64,000 nt of DNA from Pseudonocardiales bacterium (GCA_019244165.1 JAFATA010000038.1:1-64000), one strand, 5' to 3'. Counted from the first letter of the stretch, positions 1 to 9,030 are shown. Program-made: numbers and translations. The notes: generated by a model not told the origin, from the letters alone.

Positions 1-53
1 CGGCTCCCCGGTAGAGACTGGATCTTGGTCGATCGTTCTTCTACCAGGAGCCG
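1..53. repeat. Imperfect inverted repeat at left window edge
   Basis: Bases 1-15 (cggctccccggtaga) pair with 40-53 (tctaccaggagccg) with one bulge, forming a stem around a 24-base loop. It could be a terminator of a gene outside the window or the end of an insertion sequence. The window edge prevents a decision. Confidence 0.45.
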
Positions 54-142
54 CACTCACTTTCACAGCACGACGCGCCGAGTCCTCCCAGTCCCCCGCG
101 TGGCATCCTTGACTGCCCGCCCAATCTCTTAACTACCGGGCA

Positions 143-889
143 TTGCGGTTAGCCTACCTGCTGGCCGCGCGGGGCGATGAGGCTGCGGTGACGGAACTGC
201 GGACCCTAGCCAATGCCGGTAACTCGTACGCGGCGGAGCAGCTAACCCAGCTGCTCGCCGAGCGGGGAGACCGGGACGGCGCGGTGCAGCTGTGGCGGAC
301 CCTGGCCGATGCCGGTGACTGGCACGCGACGGAGCGGCTAACCCAGCTGCTCGCCGAATGGGGGGACCGGGACGGCGCGGTGCAGGTGTGGCGGACCCTG
401 GCCGATGCCGGTGACTGGCACGCAGCGTGGCAGCTGGCCGACTTGCTGGCCGCGCGGGGCGATGAGGCTGCGGTGACGGAACTGCGGACCCTAGCCAATG
501 CCGGTGACTGGCACGCGGCGCGGCGGCTATCCGAGCTGCTCGCCGGCGATGAGGCTGCGGTGACGGAACTGCGGACCCGGGCCGATGCCGGTAATCCGGA
601 CGCGGCGGAGCCGCTAGCCAAGCTGCTCGCCGCGCGGGGCGATGAGGCTGCGGTGACGGAACTGCGGACCCGGGCCGATGCCGGTAACTCGGAGGCGGCG
701 GAGCAGCTAACCCAGCTGCTCGCCGAGCGGGGCGATGTAGACAGCTTGCGCAGCGAGCTGTATGCAGGAAACACCCATCATGCTGCTGACGCGTTGATCG
801 GCCTCTACGCAGCCGGGAACTCCCAGCGCCGGAACGAACTCAACCGCTTGGGGCTCACCACAGCCGGCGACCCCGCGGTTGCGGGGTGA
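143..889 (+). CDS. Tandem helical-repeat protein (Sel1/TPR-like), probably N-terminally truncated
   Basis: The 248-residue product is almost entirely a solenoid of about seven units of 31-36 residues, each with a core like GDEAAVTELRTLANAGN followed by an AAEQLTQLLAERGD-type helix. The repeat is also close to identical at DNA level; the block gaggctgcggtgacggaact occurs four times, which suggests recent unit duplication. The only track start is TTG at 143, directly on the first repeat. The frame runs back only to a stop at 110-112, so there is no independent N-terminal domain. I infer a 5'-truncated or rearranged member of the actinobacterial repeat-protein family, which would act by protein-protein contact. 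The last 40 residues leave the repeat consensus, so the C-terminus looks natural. No enzyme motif is visible. Confidence 0.6.
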   Translation: MRLAYLLAARGDEAAVTELRTLANAGNSYAAEQLTQLLAERGDRDGAVQLWRTLADAGDWHATERLTQLLAEWGDRDGAVQVWRTLADAGDWHAAWQLADLLAARGDEAAVTELRTLANAGDWHAARRLSELLAGDEAAVTELRTRADAGNPDAAEPLAKLLAARGDEAAVTELRTRADAGNSEAAEQLTQLLAERGDVDSLRSELYAGNTHHAADALIGLYAAGNSQRRNELNRLGLTTAGDPAVAG

Positions 890-1077
890 CTTCTGAGTTG
901 CATCGCCTTTTTCGCTTCTCGGTTGATCTGGGAGCCGGACTATCGCTGAGTTGGGATTCGCCCACTTACGCCGGTCATGTCGCCAGCCCTCTCCTCCTCA
1001 ACCAGTCTGGCGGATTTTGGGGCCGACAGGCAGGAGAGCGGTCGCGCCGTCTACTTCGCCGATTGATTGCCAGTTAA

Positions 1078-2421
1078 TCAGGCGGCGATCCGGCCTAGGT
1101 GGTCATCGAGGACGCGCAGGGCGCGGGGGCCGAGGGGGCGGGCTGCCATGGTGCGGAAGGCTCGTAGGCGGGCAGCGCCGGTGGCGTAGGGAGCGCGGTG
1201 CAGGAGGTCAGCGGCGGTGGTGGCGTGGCGGCAGGCGTCGGTGAGTCTGCCCGCGTGCAGCTCGGCCGTGGCCAGATCGGTGAGCGCGAGAACGCGGGTG
1301 CGGTGCTCGGTGCGCGGGAGTCGGTCAAGCGCGGTGGCCAGCACGGCCCGGGCTGCAGTGTGGTCACCGGCTTGGAGGTAAACATGACCTGTTGCGGCGG
1401 CCAGGTGCGCGGGGCCATAGTCGAACAGCAGGGGCGTCTGCGTGGCCCGCTGATGCGCTGTGGGCTCGGCGCGGTGCAGGGCGTCAGCGGCGGCGGTGTG
1501 GTCGCCGGAGTCGGTGTGAATGATGGCCTGGATACTCGCCAGCCAGGGTGCGACGGCGGGTGCGTGCTCGGCATGGGCGAGGGCGGCGACGAGGTGGTCG
1601 AGTGCGGCAGCGGTCATGCCGTCGGCGTGAGCGAGCTGGGCGGTGTAGCCGAGAGCGGTGGCGGCGGCTTGGTGGTCCTCGGCTTCTCGGGCGCTATCGA
1701 GGGCCATGCTGTAGTAGGCGCGGCCGGACAGTGCATCGCCGAGGTCTTCGTAGGCCAGGCGGCCGGCGAGAGTGGCTACCGTCGCGCGGTTGCGCAGCAG
1801 CCGGCGCCGCTCGGCTGTGGTGTGGTCGCGGCCCAGTGCCGCAGTCGCCATCCGGACATGCGCGGCGACCGGGGTCAGCAGTGCAGAAGGGTCGACGGTG
1901 GCGTGCAGGTCCTGGTAGCGCTCGGCGAGCTGCTCCAGATCGGCGAGGGTGGCGGTGGCGGCGCGGGCGTGACCAGCGGGGTCGGTGGCGGCCGGGTCGA
2001 GTAATCCGAGCATGGTCCGGCGGCTGGTCACCGTGTCTTTCCATGCCGAGAGCATCTGCGGAGCCAGCGCCGTCCCGGCAGCGCCAAGCTGATCGAGCAG
2101 GCTCGCGGCGTCATCCAGCAAGGACACCAGCGACTCGGCATCCCGCGCCGGCCGACTGGGCACGGTCGAGACAGCGGGGCTGAATCCGAGTTGTTCTGCG
2201 GTCACGCCGAACAGGTGGCACAGCAGCGCCCGGTAGCGGGGGCTGATGCCTTTCACGCCGCGTTCCCACTTGGCCACCATGTCGGCGTTGACCGCGACGT
2301 GTCCCTGACCGAGAGTCCAAGCGAGGTAGGCCAGTTTGTCGGCGAGCTGCTGCTGGGTCCAGCCCAACTCAGTGCGCAGCTCGCGGAGCCGGGGGCGCCC
2401 GGCGGTCGTCGGGGCGGTCAT
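1078..2421 (-). CDS. XRE-family helix-turn-helix regulator with helical C-terminal domain
   Basis: The 447-residue protein opens with a lambda-repressor-type HTH at residues 10-75 (LRTELGWTQQQLADKL, later MVAKWERGVKGISP). About 370 alanine-rich residues follow, consistent with stacked TPR-like helices. The domain order matches the large actinobacterial XRE regulators whose C-terminal part is thought to bind a ligand or partner. It starts with ATG at 2421 and is divergent from the second XRE gene at 2586, with a shared 164-bp promoter region. The location upstream of repSA-xis-int suggests it regulates the integrative element or its cargo, but this is inference from position. The long plus-strand ORFs inside it are GC-rich shadows. 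Confidence 0.85.
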   Translation of the reverse strand: MTAPTTAGRPRLRELRTELGWTQQQLADKLAYLAWTLGQGHVAVNADMVAKWERGVKGISPRYRALLCHLFGVTAEQLGFSPAVSTVPSRPARDAESLVSLLDDAASLLDQLGAAGTALAPQMLSAWKDTVTSRRTMLGLLDPAATDPAGHARAATATLADLEQLAERYQDLHATVDPSALLTPVAAHVRMATAALGRDHTTAERRRLLRNRATVATLAGRLAYEDLGDALSGRAYYSMALDSAREAEDHQAAATALGYTAQLAHADGMTAAALDHLVAALAHAEHAPAVAPWLASIQAIIHTDSGDHTAAADALHRAEPTAHQRATQTPLLFDYGPAHLAAATGHVYLQAGDHTAARAVLATALDRLPRTEHRTRVLALTDLATAELHAGRLTDACRHATTAADLLHRAPYATGAARLRAFRTMAARPLGPRALRVLDDHLGRIAA

Positions 2422-2529
2422 AGCCAGGGCACCCCCTTTCGCGGTAGCTGGTCAATCAGCGGGCCTGGCGCCGGTTGTCCGGTGGACTCCGGCGTGGGCT
2501 GGTTGCGTGTAAGGAAACGCCCCGACAGG

Positions 2530-2553
2530 ATTTGCTCACAACGATCAGCAAAT
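2530..2553. promoter_or_regulatory. Candidate operator between divergent XRE genes
   Basis: A perfect 7-bp inverted repeat, atttgct-N10-agcaaat, lies in the intergenic region between the divergent regulators at 2421 and 2586. The size and symmetry suit a dimeric HTH repressor, and one site could control both genes. No binding data are available. Confidence 0.4.
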
Positions 2554-2585
2554 TGGCCCTTGCCGGGGCCAGGAAGTGAGCCGTA

Positions 2586-3932
2586 GTGGACGAGTCGAGT
2601 GGCGGGCAGTCGCCAGGAGATGAGAAGCGGCGGCCTGGGCGCCCACCGAAGATCACCGACTCGGCACGCTCGGCGGCTGCGGCGCTGGGCGCTGAGCTAC
2701 GGCGGTTGCGGATCGATCGTGGCTTGACGTTGGGGCAGCTGGGTCGGCTGGTGGGCTATTCCTGGCAACACCTGGGCGCGGTGGAGCGGGGCACTGCGGT
2801 GCCCTCGGAAGTCGTGGTGTCAGCGTGTGATGCTGCGGTCTCGGCGAATGGCCGGTTGGTGTCGATGTTGCCGGCGGTGATCCGGGAGCAGGCACGGGTC
2901 CGGCATCAGCATGAGGCGGCCCGGCGTCCGGGTCGGTCGATCGATCTCCTCGGGGCGAGGGCTCGGCAGGTGTGCGAGCAGGATGACCTTGATTGGGGCC
3001 GGCTCGCTGATGCGGCTCGTCGCCCGTCGCGGCTGAGCACTGCGGTGGTTGAGGATCTTGAGCTGATCACCGATCGGCAGCGGCGGCTGTATCACGAGCT
3101 GTCCTCGGCGGAGATGATGGTGCACGTCCAGGCACAGGTCGGGCTGCTGGTGTCGCTGTTGGACAGCCCGCAGCCGGACTCGCTGCGGCACCGGGTCGCC
3201 TCAGCGGCGGCCGAGGCGGCGGGCTTCGCGGCGTGGTTGTGGTATGACCTGGGTGACCTGTACACGATGAGTCACTGCTATCGGCAGGCTGGTCTGGCCG
3301 CAGAGGAAGCATCCGATACCGGTCTACGGTCCTACATCCTGGGCTATCAGGGTCTCGTCGCGCGGGCGCAAGGTCGGCCGGAGTCAGCGCTGGAGTTTTT
3401 CGATCAGGCACGTCAGTCTGCCCAGCGGTGTGTCTCCGACTCCACTCGGTCCTGGTTGACCGTGCTGACCGCGGACGCGCTAGCGCGAGTCGGCCGCGGT
3501 GGCGAAGCACTGGCCGCGCTGGATGCCGCGCGGTCGGTGCTTGCCGGTCAGGACAGCCGCACCGATGAGTGGATGTATGACTTCGACGAGGGCAGCCTTG
3601 CCGTCCATGCGGGTACCTGTCTGCTCACCGTCGGGCGGCCGGAGAGCGCAGCGGCGGCGTTCACCGACGCGCTGCGTTCGGTGCCGCCATCGTGTGAGCG
3701 TCGCGGTGCCGAGATCCAGGTGGGGCTTGCGGCCGCACGGCTGGCGTCCGGGGACGTGGAGGAGGCGCAACGCTTGGTACTGGCCTCGCTGGAGACCTTC
3801 GCTGCTCGGGGTTCGGTGGCGGGTCTGCATCGTATCCGGGAGTTACAAGGAACGTTCCGAGCCAGAGGTCACCTCGGTGCTGCTGCGGCCATTGATGAGC
3901 AGGCGCGGGCATTGCAGGCCGTCACAGTGTGA
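2586..3932 (+). CDS. XRE-family regulator with TPR-like C-terminus
   Basis: This 448-residue protein starts at GTG 2586. A basic RRPGRPPK segment resembling an AT-hook precedes the HTH at about residues 35-90 (RLRIDRGLTLGQLGRLVGYS, then HLGAVERG). Residues from about 170 onward form TPR-like helices, for example a unit around YILGYQGLVARAQGRPESAL. The architecture resembles peptide-sensing XRE-TPR regulators (RNPP type) in outline only. The stop codon overlaps the GTG start of the S9 peptidase by 4 bp (GTGA), so the two are translationally coupled. A regulator with a peptide-binding-type scaffold coupled to an oligopeptidase suggests a shared peptide substrate or signal, which is a hypothesis. 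Confidence 0.85.
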   Translation: MDESSGGQSPGDEKRRPGRPPKITDSARSAAAALGAELRRLRIDRGLTLGQLGRLVGYSWQHLGAVERGTAVPSEVVVSACDAAVSANGRLVSMLPAVIREQARVRHQHEAARRPGRSIDLLGARARQVCEQDDLDWGRLADAARRPSRLSTAVVEDLELITDRQRRLYHELSSAEMMVHVQAQVGLLVSLLDSPQPDSLRHRVASAAAEAAGFAAWLWYDLGDLYTMSHCYRQAGLAAEEASDTGLRSYILGYQGLVARAQGRPESALEFFDQARQSAQRCVSDSTRSWLTVLTADALARVGRGGEALAALDAARSVLAGQDSRTDEWMYDFDEGSLAVHAGTCLLTVGRPESAAAAFTDALRSVPPSCERRGAEIQVGLAAARLASGDVEEAQRLVLASLETFAARGSVAGLHRIRELQGTFRARGHLGAAAAIDEQARALQAVTV

Positions 3933-5755
3933 CCGGACCCGCAGCCAGAGGGGACGTTGTCTCGGTTGATGCCGTGCAGGTTGTCGGGGAGCACGTGTAC
4001 TGGATCGAGGGACGCGCACACGGTGACGTTCTGGTCCGCTCCCGCGGGTCGGCCGGAGTAGAGGATGTCCTGGCGCCTGGCGTGACGGTAGCCTCCTCCG
4101 TCCATGAATACGGTGGCGGCGCCTATCTGGCCACCGATGATGCCCTCTGGTTCGTCCGTGCTGATGACCAGCAGATCTGGAGCGCCACCCGGGCTGGGCT
4201 GCGCCCGGTCACTGCGCCACCACACCACGGTCAGAATCGTTACGCAGACCTTCGCCTGAGTGCATCCGGGCTTCTGGTCGCCGTCCGGGAGCGTCATCAC
4301 CAGGCAGCGGTGAGCAACGAGCTGGTGATGCTGCCCGCCGACGGGTCAGCTGCCCCCTGGCCGGTGGCGCAGGGCTGGGATTTCTACTCCTTCCCCCGCC
4401 CAAGCCCGGACGGGCGCCTACTGGCCTGGACGACCTGGCGGCACCCGCTGATGCCCTGGGACGGTACGTGGCTGTGGGTCGCCGAGATCGGCAAGGACGG
4501 CACGCTCGGCGCTGCCCGGCATCTTGCCGGCGGTGCGGAGGAATCGGTGTTCCAGCCGGAATGGGGCCCCGGCGGTGTCCTGCACTTCGTGTCTGATCGC
4601 ACCGGGTGGTGGGACCTCTACGCCTGTCCCCCGCACGGTGACATCGTGTCACTGGTTCACCTTGAGTCAGCAGATCTGGGAACAGCACAATGGGAATTCG
4701 GGTATTCCACCTACGCTTTTCTGGACAACGACCGGATCGCGCTCCTCGCACACCATGGCGGAACCACACAACTCAATATCTGGGACTCTCGCTGCCCCGA
4801 GGTGCGCGCCGTCGAGTTGCCCTATACATCAATAAAGCCGTATCTGGCAGCATACTCCAGGGGGGTCGCGATGATCGGGGCGTCCCCGGACCGGGCTCCC
4901 GCTGTCATCGTGACTGATATCGACAATGGCAAGTCCCGGGTGTTGAGCGCGGCGACTGAAGTCGCACCCGCATGGCAAGCACCGAATCCTGAAGTTGCCG
5001 ATATCCCCGCTCGGAATGGCGGTCGGGTGTATGCCACGTTGTACCGTCCCCGACCAGGCAAAGGACTTGCACCCGTGCCTGTGGTAGTTCGGGCGCACCC
5101 AGGGCCGACTTCGAACGCCCCGTTGCGGCTCGACCCGTGGGTCCAGTTCTTTATCGGCCACGGGTTCGCGGTGCTCGACGTGGACTACCGGGGTAGCACC
5201 GGCTACGGCCGCGCCTACCGCAACGCGCTGCGCGGCCAGTGGGGTGTCCTGGACGTCTCCGACTGCGTTGACGCTGTCCAGGCGGTCGGGCACGACGGGT
5301 CTGTTGATCTGGCGCGCGTCGTCATCAGCGGTGCGAGCGCGGGCGGGTACACCGCATTACGGGCCGCGACGACCACCACGACATTCCGGGCGGCCACCGT
5401 ACGATCCGCCATTGTTGACCCCGCGCTCTGGCGTAGGGCGGCACCGAAGTTCCAATCACATCATGCCGACCTTCTCCTCGGCCCCACCGACACGTGGCAA
5501 AGCCGGTCTGTGCTCCGTACGGGAATAACCACCCACTGCCCCATCCTCGCCCTTCACGGTGACCGCGACACGATCACACCACTTCACCAAGTCCACCAGC
5601 TTGTCGCGGCACTCGGTGACCAAGCATCGCTCGTGGTCTACCCGGGTGAGGGTCACGGACTGAGTCACCCCCACAATATCGAACACGCAACCCAGGCCGA
5701 GCTAGCGCACTACCGAGCAGCACTGGACAGCTCAGTTCTCGGCGGTCGGGACTAG
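3929..5755 (+). CDS. S9-family prolyl oligopeptidase-like serine peptidase
   Basis: The 608-residue protein has an N-terminal beta-propeller region (about 1-350) and a C-terminal alpha/beta-hydrolase domain. The catalytic triad is readable: Ser470 in GASAGG, Asp547 in GDRDTITP and His576 in GEGHGLSH. The conserved DYRGSTGYGR segment precedes the nucleophile. No signal peptide is visible, so it is predicted to be cytosolic and to cleave short peptides. It is coupled to the upstream XRE-TPR regulator by a GTGA overlap. It lies within the element that ends at tRNA-Val, so it is probably cargo. Related S9 enzymes remove leader peptides of some class III lanthipeptides. The lanthipeptide locus is about 38 kb away, so a link is speculative. 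Confidence 0.92.
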   Translation: MTGPAARGDVVSVDAVQVVGEHVYWIEGRAHGDVLVRSRGSAGVEDVLAPGVTVASSVHEYGGGAYLATDDALWFVRADDQQIWSATRAGLRPVTAPPHHGQNRYADLRLSASGLLVAVRERHHQAAVSNELVMLPADGSAAPWPVAQGWDFYSFPRPSPDGRLLAWTTWRHPLMPWDGTWLWVAEIGKDGTLGAARHLAGGAEESVFQPEWGPGGVLHFVSDRTGWWDLYACPPHGDIVSLVHLESADLGTAQWEFGYSTYAFLDNDRIALLAHHGGTTQLNIWDSRCPEVRAVELPYTSIKPYLAAYSRGVAMIGASPDRAPAVIVTDIDNGKSRVLSAATEVAPAWQAPNPEVADIPARNGGRVYATLYRPRPGKGLAPVPVVVRAHPGPTSNAPLRLDPWVQFFIGHGFAVLDVDYRGSTGYGRAYRNALRGQWGVLDVSDCVDAVQAVGHDGSVDLARVVISGASAGGYTALRAATTTTTFRAATVRSAIVDPALWRRAAPKFQSHHADLLLGPTDTWQSRSVLRTGITTHCPILALHGDRDTITPLHQVHQLVAALGDQASLVVYPGEGHGLSHPHNIEHATQAELAHYRAALDSSVLGGRD

Positions 5756-5868
5756 AAGCGGACTAGCTGGGGACTAGCTTGCGGACCCCCTCTGTGCGGG
5801 TGTTTCGCCGTTGGATGGGTGTGCGGGTCAAACCGGCCCGCGATTACTGATCCCAGGGGGACAGCGAC

Positions 5869-7323
5869 ATGCTGCCGGAGATCCCGACCAACGGCGTGAG
5901 CGCCGTGGGCGTCTCCGACGCTGCAACCATATCGGGGACCAGGACGGTGGCCCTGCCACCGGGCACCGTGGAGGAAATCCTCAGCCGGGCCGGCCGGCCG
6001 GACTTCGCCCGGTGGGCCGAGCAAGTCACTCGGTGCGGGCACTGCTCGCGACCGGTCCGGCTCCGCGGGCGCGTCGAATACCGATCGGCTGACGGCCGGC
6101 AGGTCGCCTACTCGACGGATGCCGAGCCGGATCGGCTGCTGCTGATCCGCTGCGGGAACCGCCGGGCGGCCGTGTGCCCGTCCTGCTCCTATGAGTACGC
6201 GGGCGATATGTGGCAACTGCTCTACGCCGGCGCCGCCGGCGGCCGCAAGGGTGTGCCCGAGTCCATCCGCTCCCACCCCCTGGTCTTCGCCACCCTCACC
6301 GCGCCCAGCTTCGGGCCGGTACACACCACCCGCGCCGACCGATCCGGCGGGCCAGCGCGCTGCCGACCTGCACACGGCACGCCACGGCTGTGCCGGCACG
6401 GGCGGCCGAGCTGGTGCACCGCCATCCACGCCGAGGATGACCCCAGGCTCGGGCAGCCGATCTGCCCGGACTGCTACGACTACCCCACGCACATCGCGTT
6501 CAACTGGCACGCCCCCGAACTCTGGCGCCGGTTCACCATCGCCCTGCGCCGCACCCTCGCCCACCAAGCCGGACTGACGGCGGCTGAGTTCGCCCGGCGC
6601 TGCCGGGTGTCGTTCGTGAAGGTCGCGGAGTTCCAACGCCGCGGCGTCGTCCACTTCCACACGCTCATCCGCCTCGACGGACCGGGCGAGGACTACCAGC
6701 CACCACAAATCAGCGTCGATGCGACCGGGCTGGCCGACGCAATCCGGCAAGCTGCCGTCCACGTGCGGCTCATCGTCGGGATGCCCGACGGCACCGACCT
6801 GGCGCTTCGGTTCGGGAAGCAACTCGACACCCAAACCGTCAACGGTGGCTCGGTGGGCGAGCTGACCCCCGAGCACGCCGCGCGCTACATCGCCAAATAC
6901 GCCACCAAAAGCGCCGAAGACTTCGGCCTCGGCGAGCGACGCATCACCCCCGAAACACTCTCCCTGCTCGATGTCCCCGAGCACGTGGACCGCCTGGTCC
7001 GTACCGCGTGGCAACTCGGCGAACACCCCGCGTACGAGGGGCTGCGACGGTGGGTGCACATGATTGGTTTCCGCGGCCATTTCGCTTCGAAAAGCCGCCG
7101 CTACTCCACCACCCTCGGGGCTATCCGCGGTGAACGCCGCACTTACCGGCAACGCCAAGCCGCTGAACACGTTCGCGAGCTGCTCGACGAGGACACCACG
7201 CTGGTCGTTTCGCGCTGGGAATTCGCTGGAGTCGGCTACCTCAGCACCGGTGACACCGCACTTGCCTTCTCTGCAGCCGCCAGAGCACGCGAGCGACGGC
7301 AGGCGGCACGGGACGCTGCATGA
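5869..7323 (+). CDS. repSA: Replication initiator of pSAM2/RepSA type
   Basis: The 484-residue protein matches rolling-circle replication initiators of actinomycete integrative and conjugative elements. Cysteine pairs CGHC and CPSC in the first 110 residues suggest a zinc site. A His-hydrophobic-His motif (VVHFHTLIR, about residue 262) is the metal-binding HUH motif, and YIAKYATK at about 340 supplies the nicking tyrosine. It is followed by xis and int in the standard repSA-xis-int order. It would initiate replication of the excised circle. The ATG at 5869 follows a weak gggggacag ribosome site. The minus-strand ORF 5752-7170 is its shadow. Confidence 0.9.
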   Translation: MLPEIPTNGVSAVGVSDAATISGTRTVALPPGTVEEILSRAGRPDFARWAEQVTRCGHCSRPVRLRGRVEYRSADGRQVAYSTDAEPDRLLLIRCGNRRAAVCPSCSYEYAGDMWQLLYAGAAGGRKGVPESIRSHPLVFATLTAPSFGPVHTTRADRSGGPARCRPAHGTPRLCRHGRPSWCTAIHAEDDPRLGQPICPDCYDYPTHIAFNWHAPELWRRFTIALRRTLAHQAGLTAAEFARRCRVSFVKVAEFQRRGVVHFHTLIRLDGPGEDYQPPQISVDATGLADAIRQAAVHVRLIVGMPDGTDLALRFGKQLDTQTVNGGSVGELTPEHAARYIAKYATKSAEDFGLGERRITPETLSLLDVPEHVDRLVRTAWQLGEHPAYEGLRRWVHMIGFRGHFASKSRRYSTTLGAIRGERRTYRQRQAAEHVRELLDEDTTLVVSRWEFAGVGYLSTGDTALAFSAAARARERRQAARDAA

Positions 7324-7363
7324 CGGGAGGACACACGACAGAAGATCGGAAGGGACGGCACCG

Positions 7364-7582
7364 GTGAGTGAACCACGAGAATTGCGGGCTGGGTCGCTAC
7401 TGGCACCGAAGTGGTACAGCGTCGCCCAGGTCGCGCAGATGCTCGGCTACGGGCTGAGCAAGACCAAGATGCTTGTCGCGACCGGTGAGCTGCGGTCACT
7501 CAAGGACGGCAAGTACCGCCGCATCCTGCCTGAATGGGTGGATGAGTATATCGAACGTCGAGTCACGGAAGGAGCAGCATGA
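7364..7582 (+). CDS. xis: Excisionase, small HTH DNA-binding protein
   Basis: The track ORF begins at 7064, but homology and the GTG at 7364 give a 72-residue product starting VSEPRELRAG. Residues 17-65 form a MerR/excisionase-type winged HTH (YSVAQVAQMLGYGLSKTKML, then YRRILPEWVDEYI). Its stop overlaps the integrase ATG by 4 bp (ATGA), so both are made together. It would bind att-flanking DNA and bias the integrase toward excision. Confidence 0.88.
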   Translation: MSEPRELRAGSLLAPKWYSVAQVAQMLGYGLSKTKMLVATGELRSLKDGKYRRILPEWVDEYIERRVTEGAA

Positions 7583-8808
7583 CTAGTCGCGCCCGGGCCA
7601 ACGGGGAAGGCTCGATCTTCCCTTACCGTAACGGATTCGCTGCCTATGTCTGGGTCACCAAACCCAACGGACAGCGGCAACGCAAGTATGTCTACGGCAC
7701 GACCCGCCAAGGAGTGCATGACAAATGGCTCAAGCTTCAACAGCAAGCCCGACAGGGACCGATGGCCACCTGCGTGCCGCAACTCGGTGAGTTTCTCAAC
7801 TATTGGCTCGATGAAGTAGTTAAACCGAATTTGGCTCCGCTCACCCACGCGACCTATGAGACCTTCGTCCGGCTCTACATCATTCCCGGCATCGGGAATA
7901 AGCGACTGGATCGGCTTCAGGTTCGGGATATTCAGACGTGGATCAACAGGGTTGCCCAGACATGCCAGTGCTGCGCGCAAGACAAAGATGCCCGGCGCGC
8001 AGAGGGGAAACGGCGGTGCTGCGCTCTGGGTCGATGCTGTCACAGTACCCCGTCACCGCGAACGATCAACGACATTCGTGGTTGCCTGCGTGCCGCCCTG
8101 TCCCACGCCATCGCCGAAGATTTGATCAGCAAGAATGCCGCGGCGGCGGCCAAGGTCCCTTCAGCCCGGCGGCGCACCCGAAAGGTGCAAGCCTGGTCCA
8201 GCGAAGAAGCTCGCCAGTTTCTTGAATCAGCACGCGCTGACGGCGACCCGCTCTACGCGGGTTACGCCCTGGTTCTCGCGCTTGGCCTGCGCAAAGGTGA
8301 GGTGCTTGGGCTGGAGTGGGACGACATCAAGCTCGACACCGAGGAACTCACCATGGGACGGCAACTCCAACGAGTCCGACACCAGCTCTTGCACCGGGAG
8401 CCGAAGACCGCTACCTCGGATGATGTTGTGCTGCCGCTGGTGGATCTCTGCACCGCCGCGCTACGACAGCGCCGAACTCAGCAGGCGTCAGCGCGAGAGG
8501 CCGCCGGAGCCGCTTGGCAGGGCGGTAGGTGGGTGTTCAGCACCAAGTGGGGCACCCCCATCGAGCCGCGCAACTTCAACCGGTCCTGGGATGCCCGCTG
8601 CCACAAGGCCGGAGTCCGCAAGATCACCGTCCACGATGGTCGCCGTACCTGTGCTACGCTGCTGGTCGATCTCGATGTGCACCCGCGCGAGGTCATGCAG
8701 ATCCTGCGCCACGCCCAGATCGCCGTCACGATGGAGATCTACGCGCAGGCCTCCTCCAAGGCCACCCGTGCCGCCTTGAAACGACTGGGAGACAGCCTCC
8801 ATGGGTGA
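7579..8808 (+). CDS. int: Tyrosine-type site-specific integrase
   Basis: The 409-residue protein has an N-terminal arm-binding segment, a SAM-like core-binding domain (about 60-210) and a C-terminal catalytic domain. The catalytic residues are present: Arg238 in GLRKGE, His352 and Arg355 in HDGRRT, His378 in LRHAQ and Tyr388 in MEIYAQ. An unusual cysteine-rich insertion (CQCC...RRCCALGRCC, about 133-158) sits within the core-binding domain and looks like a metal-binding knuckle. I recall similar inserts in other actinobacterial element integrases. It is coupled to xis and ends close to tRNA-Val(CAC), the likely target. Confidence 0.95.
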   Translation: MTSRARANGEGSIFPYRNGFAAYVWVTKPNGQRQRKYVYGTTRQGVHDKWLKLQQQARQGPMATCVPQLGEFLNYWLDEVVKPNLAPLTHATYETFVRLYIIPGIGNKRLDRLQVRDIQTWINRVAQTCQCCAQDKDARRAEGKRRCCALGRCCHSTPSPRTINDIRGCLRAALSHAIAEDLISKNAAAAAKVPSARRRTRKVQAWSSEEARQFLESARADGDPLYAGYALVLALGLRKGEVLGLEWDDIKLDTEELTMGRQLQRVRHQLLHREPKTATSDDVVLPLVDLCTAALRQRRTQQASAREAAGAAWQGGRWVFSTKWGTPIEPRNFNRSWDARCHKAGVRKITVHDGRRTCATLLVDLDVHPREVMQILRHAQIAVTMEIYAQASSKATRAALKRLGDSLHG

Positions 8809-8883
8809 CCTATTGCTGTACTTCGTTGCTGTATTACGGCAAATCCACGGTCGGAAGATCAGTGATCAAGGCTCTGACCTGGG

Positions 8884-8955
8884 TGGGCGATACTGGGATC
8901 GAACCAGTGACCTCTTCGGTGTGAACGAAGCGCTCTCCCGCTGAGCTAATCGCCC
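8884..8955 (-). tRNA. tRNA-Val (anticodon CAC), probable integration site
   Basis: The minus strand folds into a full cloverleaf: acceptor GGGCGAT/ATCGCCC, anticodon stem CTTCG/CGAAG with loop TTCACAC, and T-arm ACTGG-TTCGATC-CCAGT. The anticodon is CAC. CCA is not encoded. The 3' end faces the integrase gene, as expected for an element that regenerates the tRNA on insertion. Confidence 0.95.
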
Positions 8956-9030
8956 TCGCTGGCCGCGGCGGCGGGATCACCATACCGGATCAGGCCGGAC
9001 CCATGCCCAACGGCGCAGCGGCTGGTCCGG

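Larger units (their letters stand above)
5869..8930 (+). mobile_element. Core module (repSA-xis-int-att) of an AICE integrated at tRNA-Val
   Basis: RepSA, a small HTH excisionase and a tyrosine integrase lie in order, and the integrase ends 75 bp from the 3' end of tRNA-Val(CAC). This is the usual arrangement of pSAM2-like elements. The element continues leftward, probably through the XRE genes and the S9 peptidase. I found no second copy of the tRNA 3' end between base 1 and the integrase, so the far attachment site lies outside the window or has been lost. No FtsK/TraB-type transfer gene is visible in the part shown. Confidence 0.8.

Noticed and set aside
886-1077. 63-residue ORF overlapping the repeat-protein stop by GTGA
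   Set aside because: No recognisable sequence and no homology-like pattern. The overlap is likely chance.
5752-7170. 472-residue minus-strand ORF
   Set aside because: It is antisense to repSA, which has HUH and tyrosine motifs. No domain is visible in the shadow.
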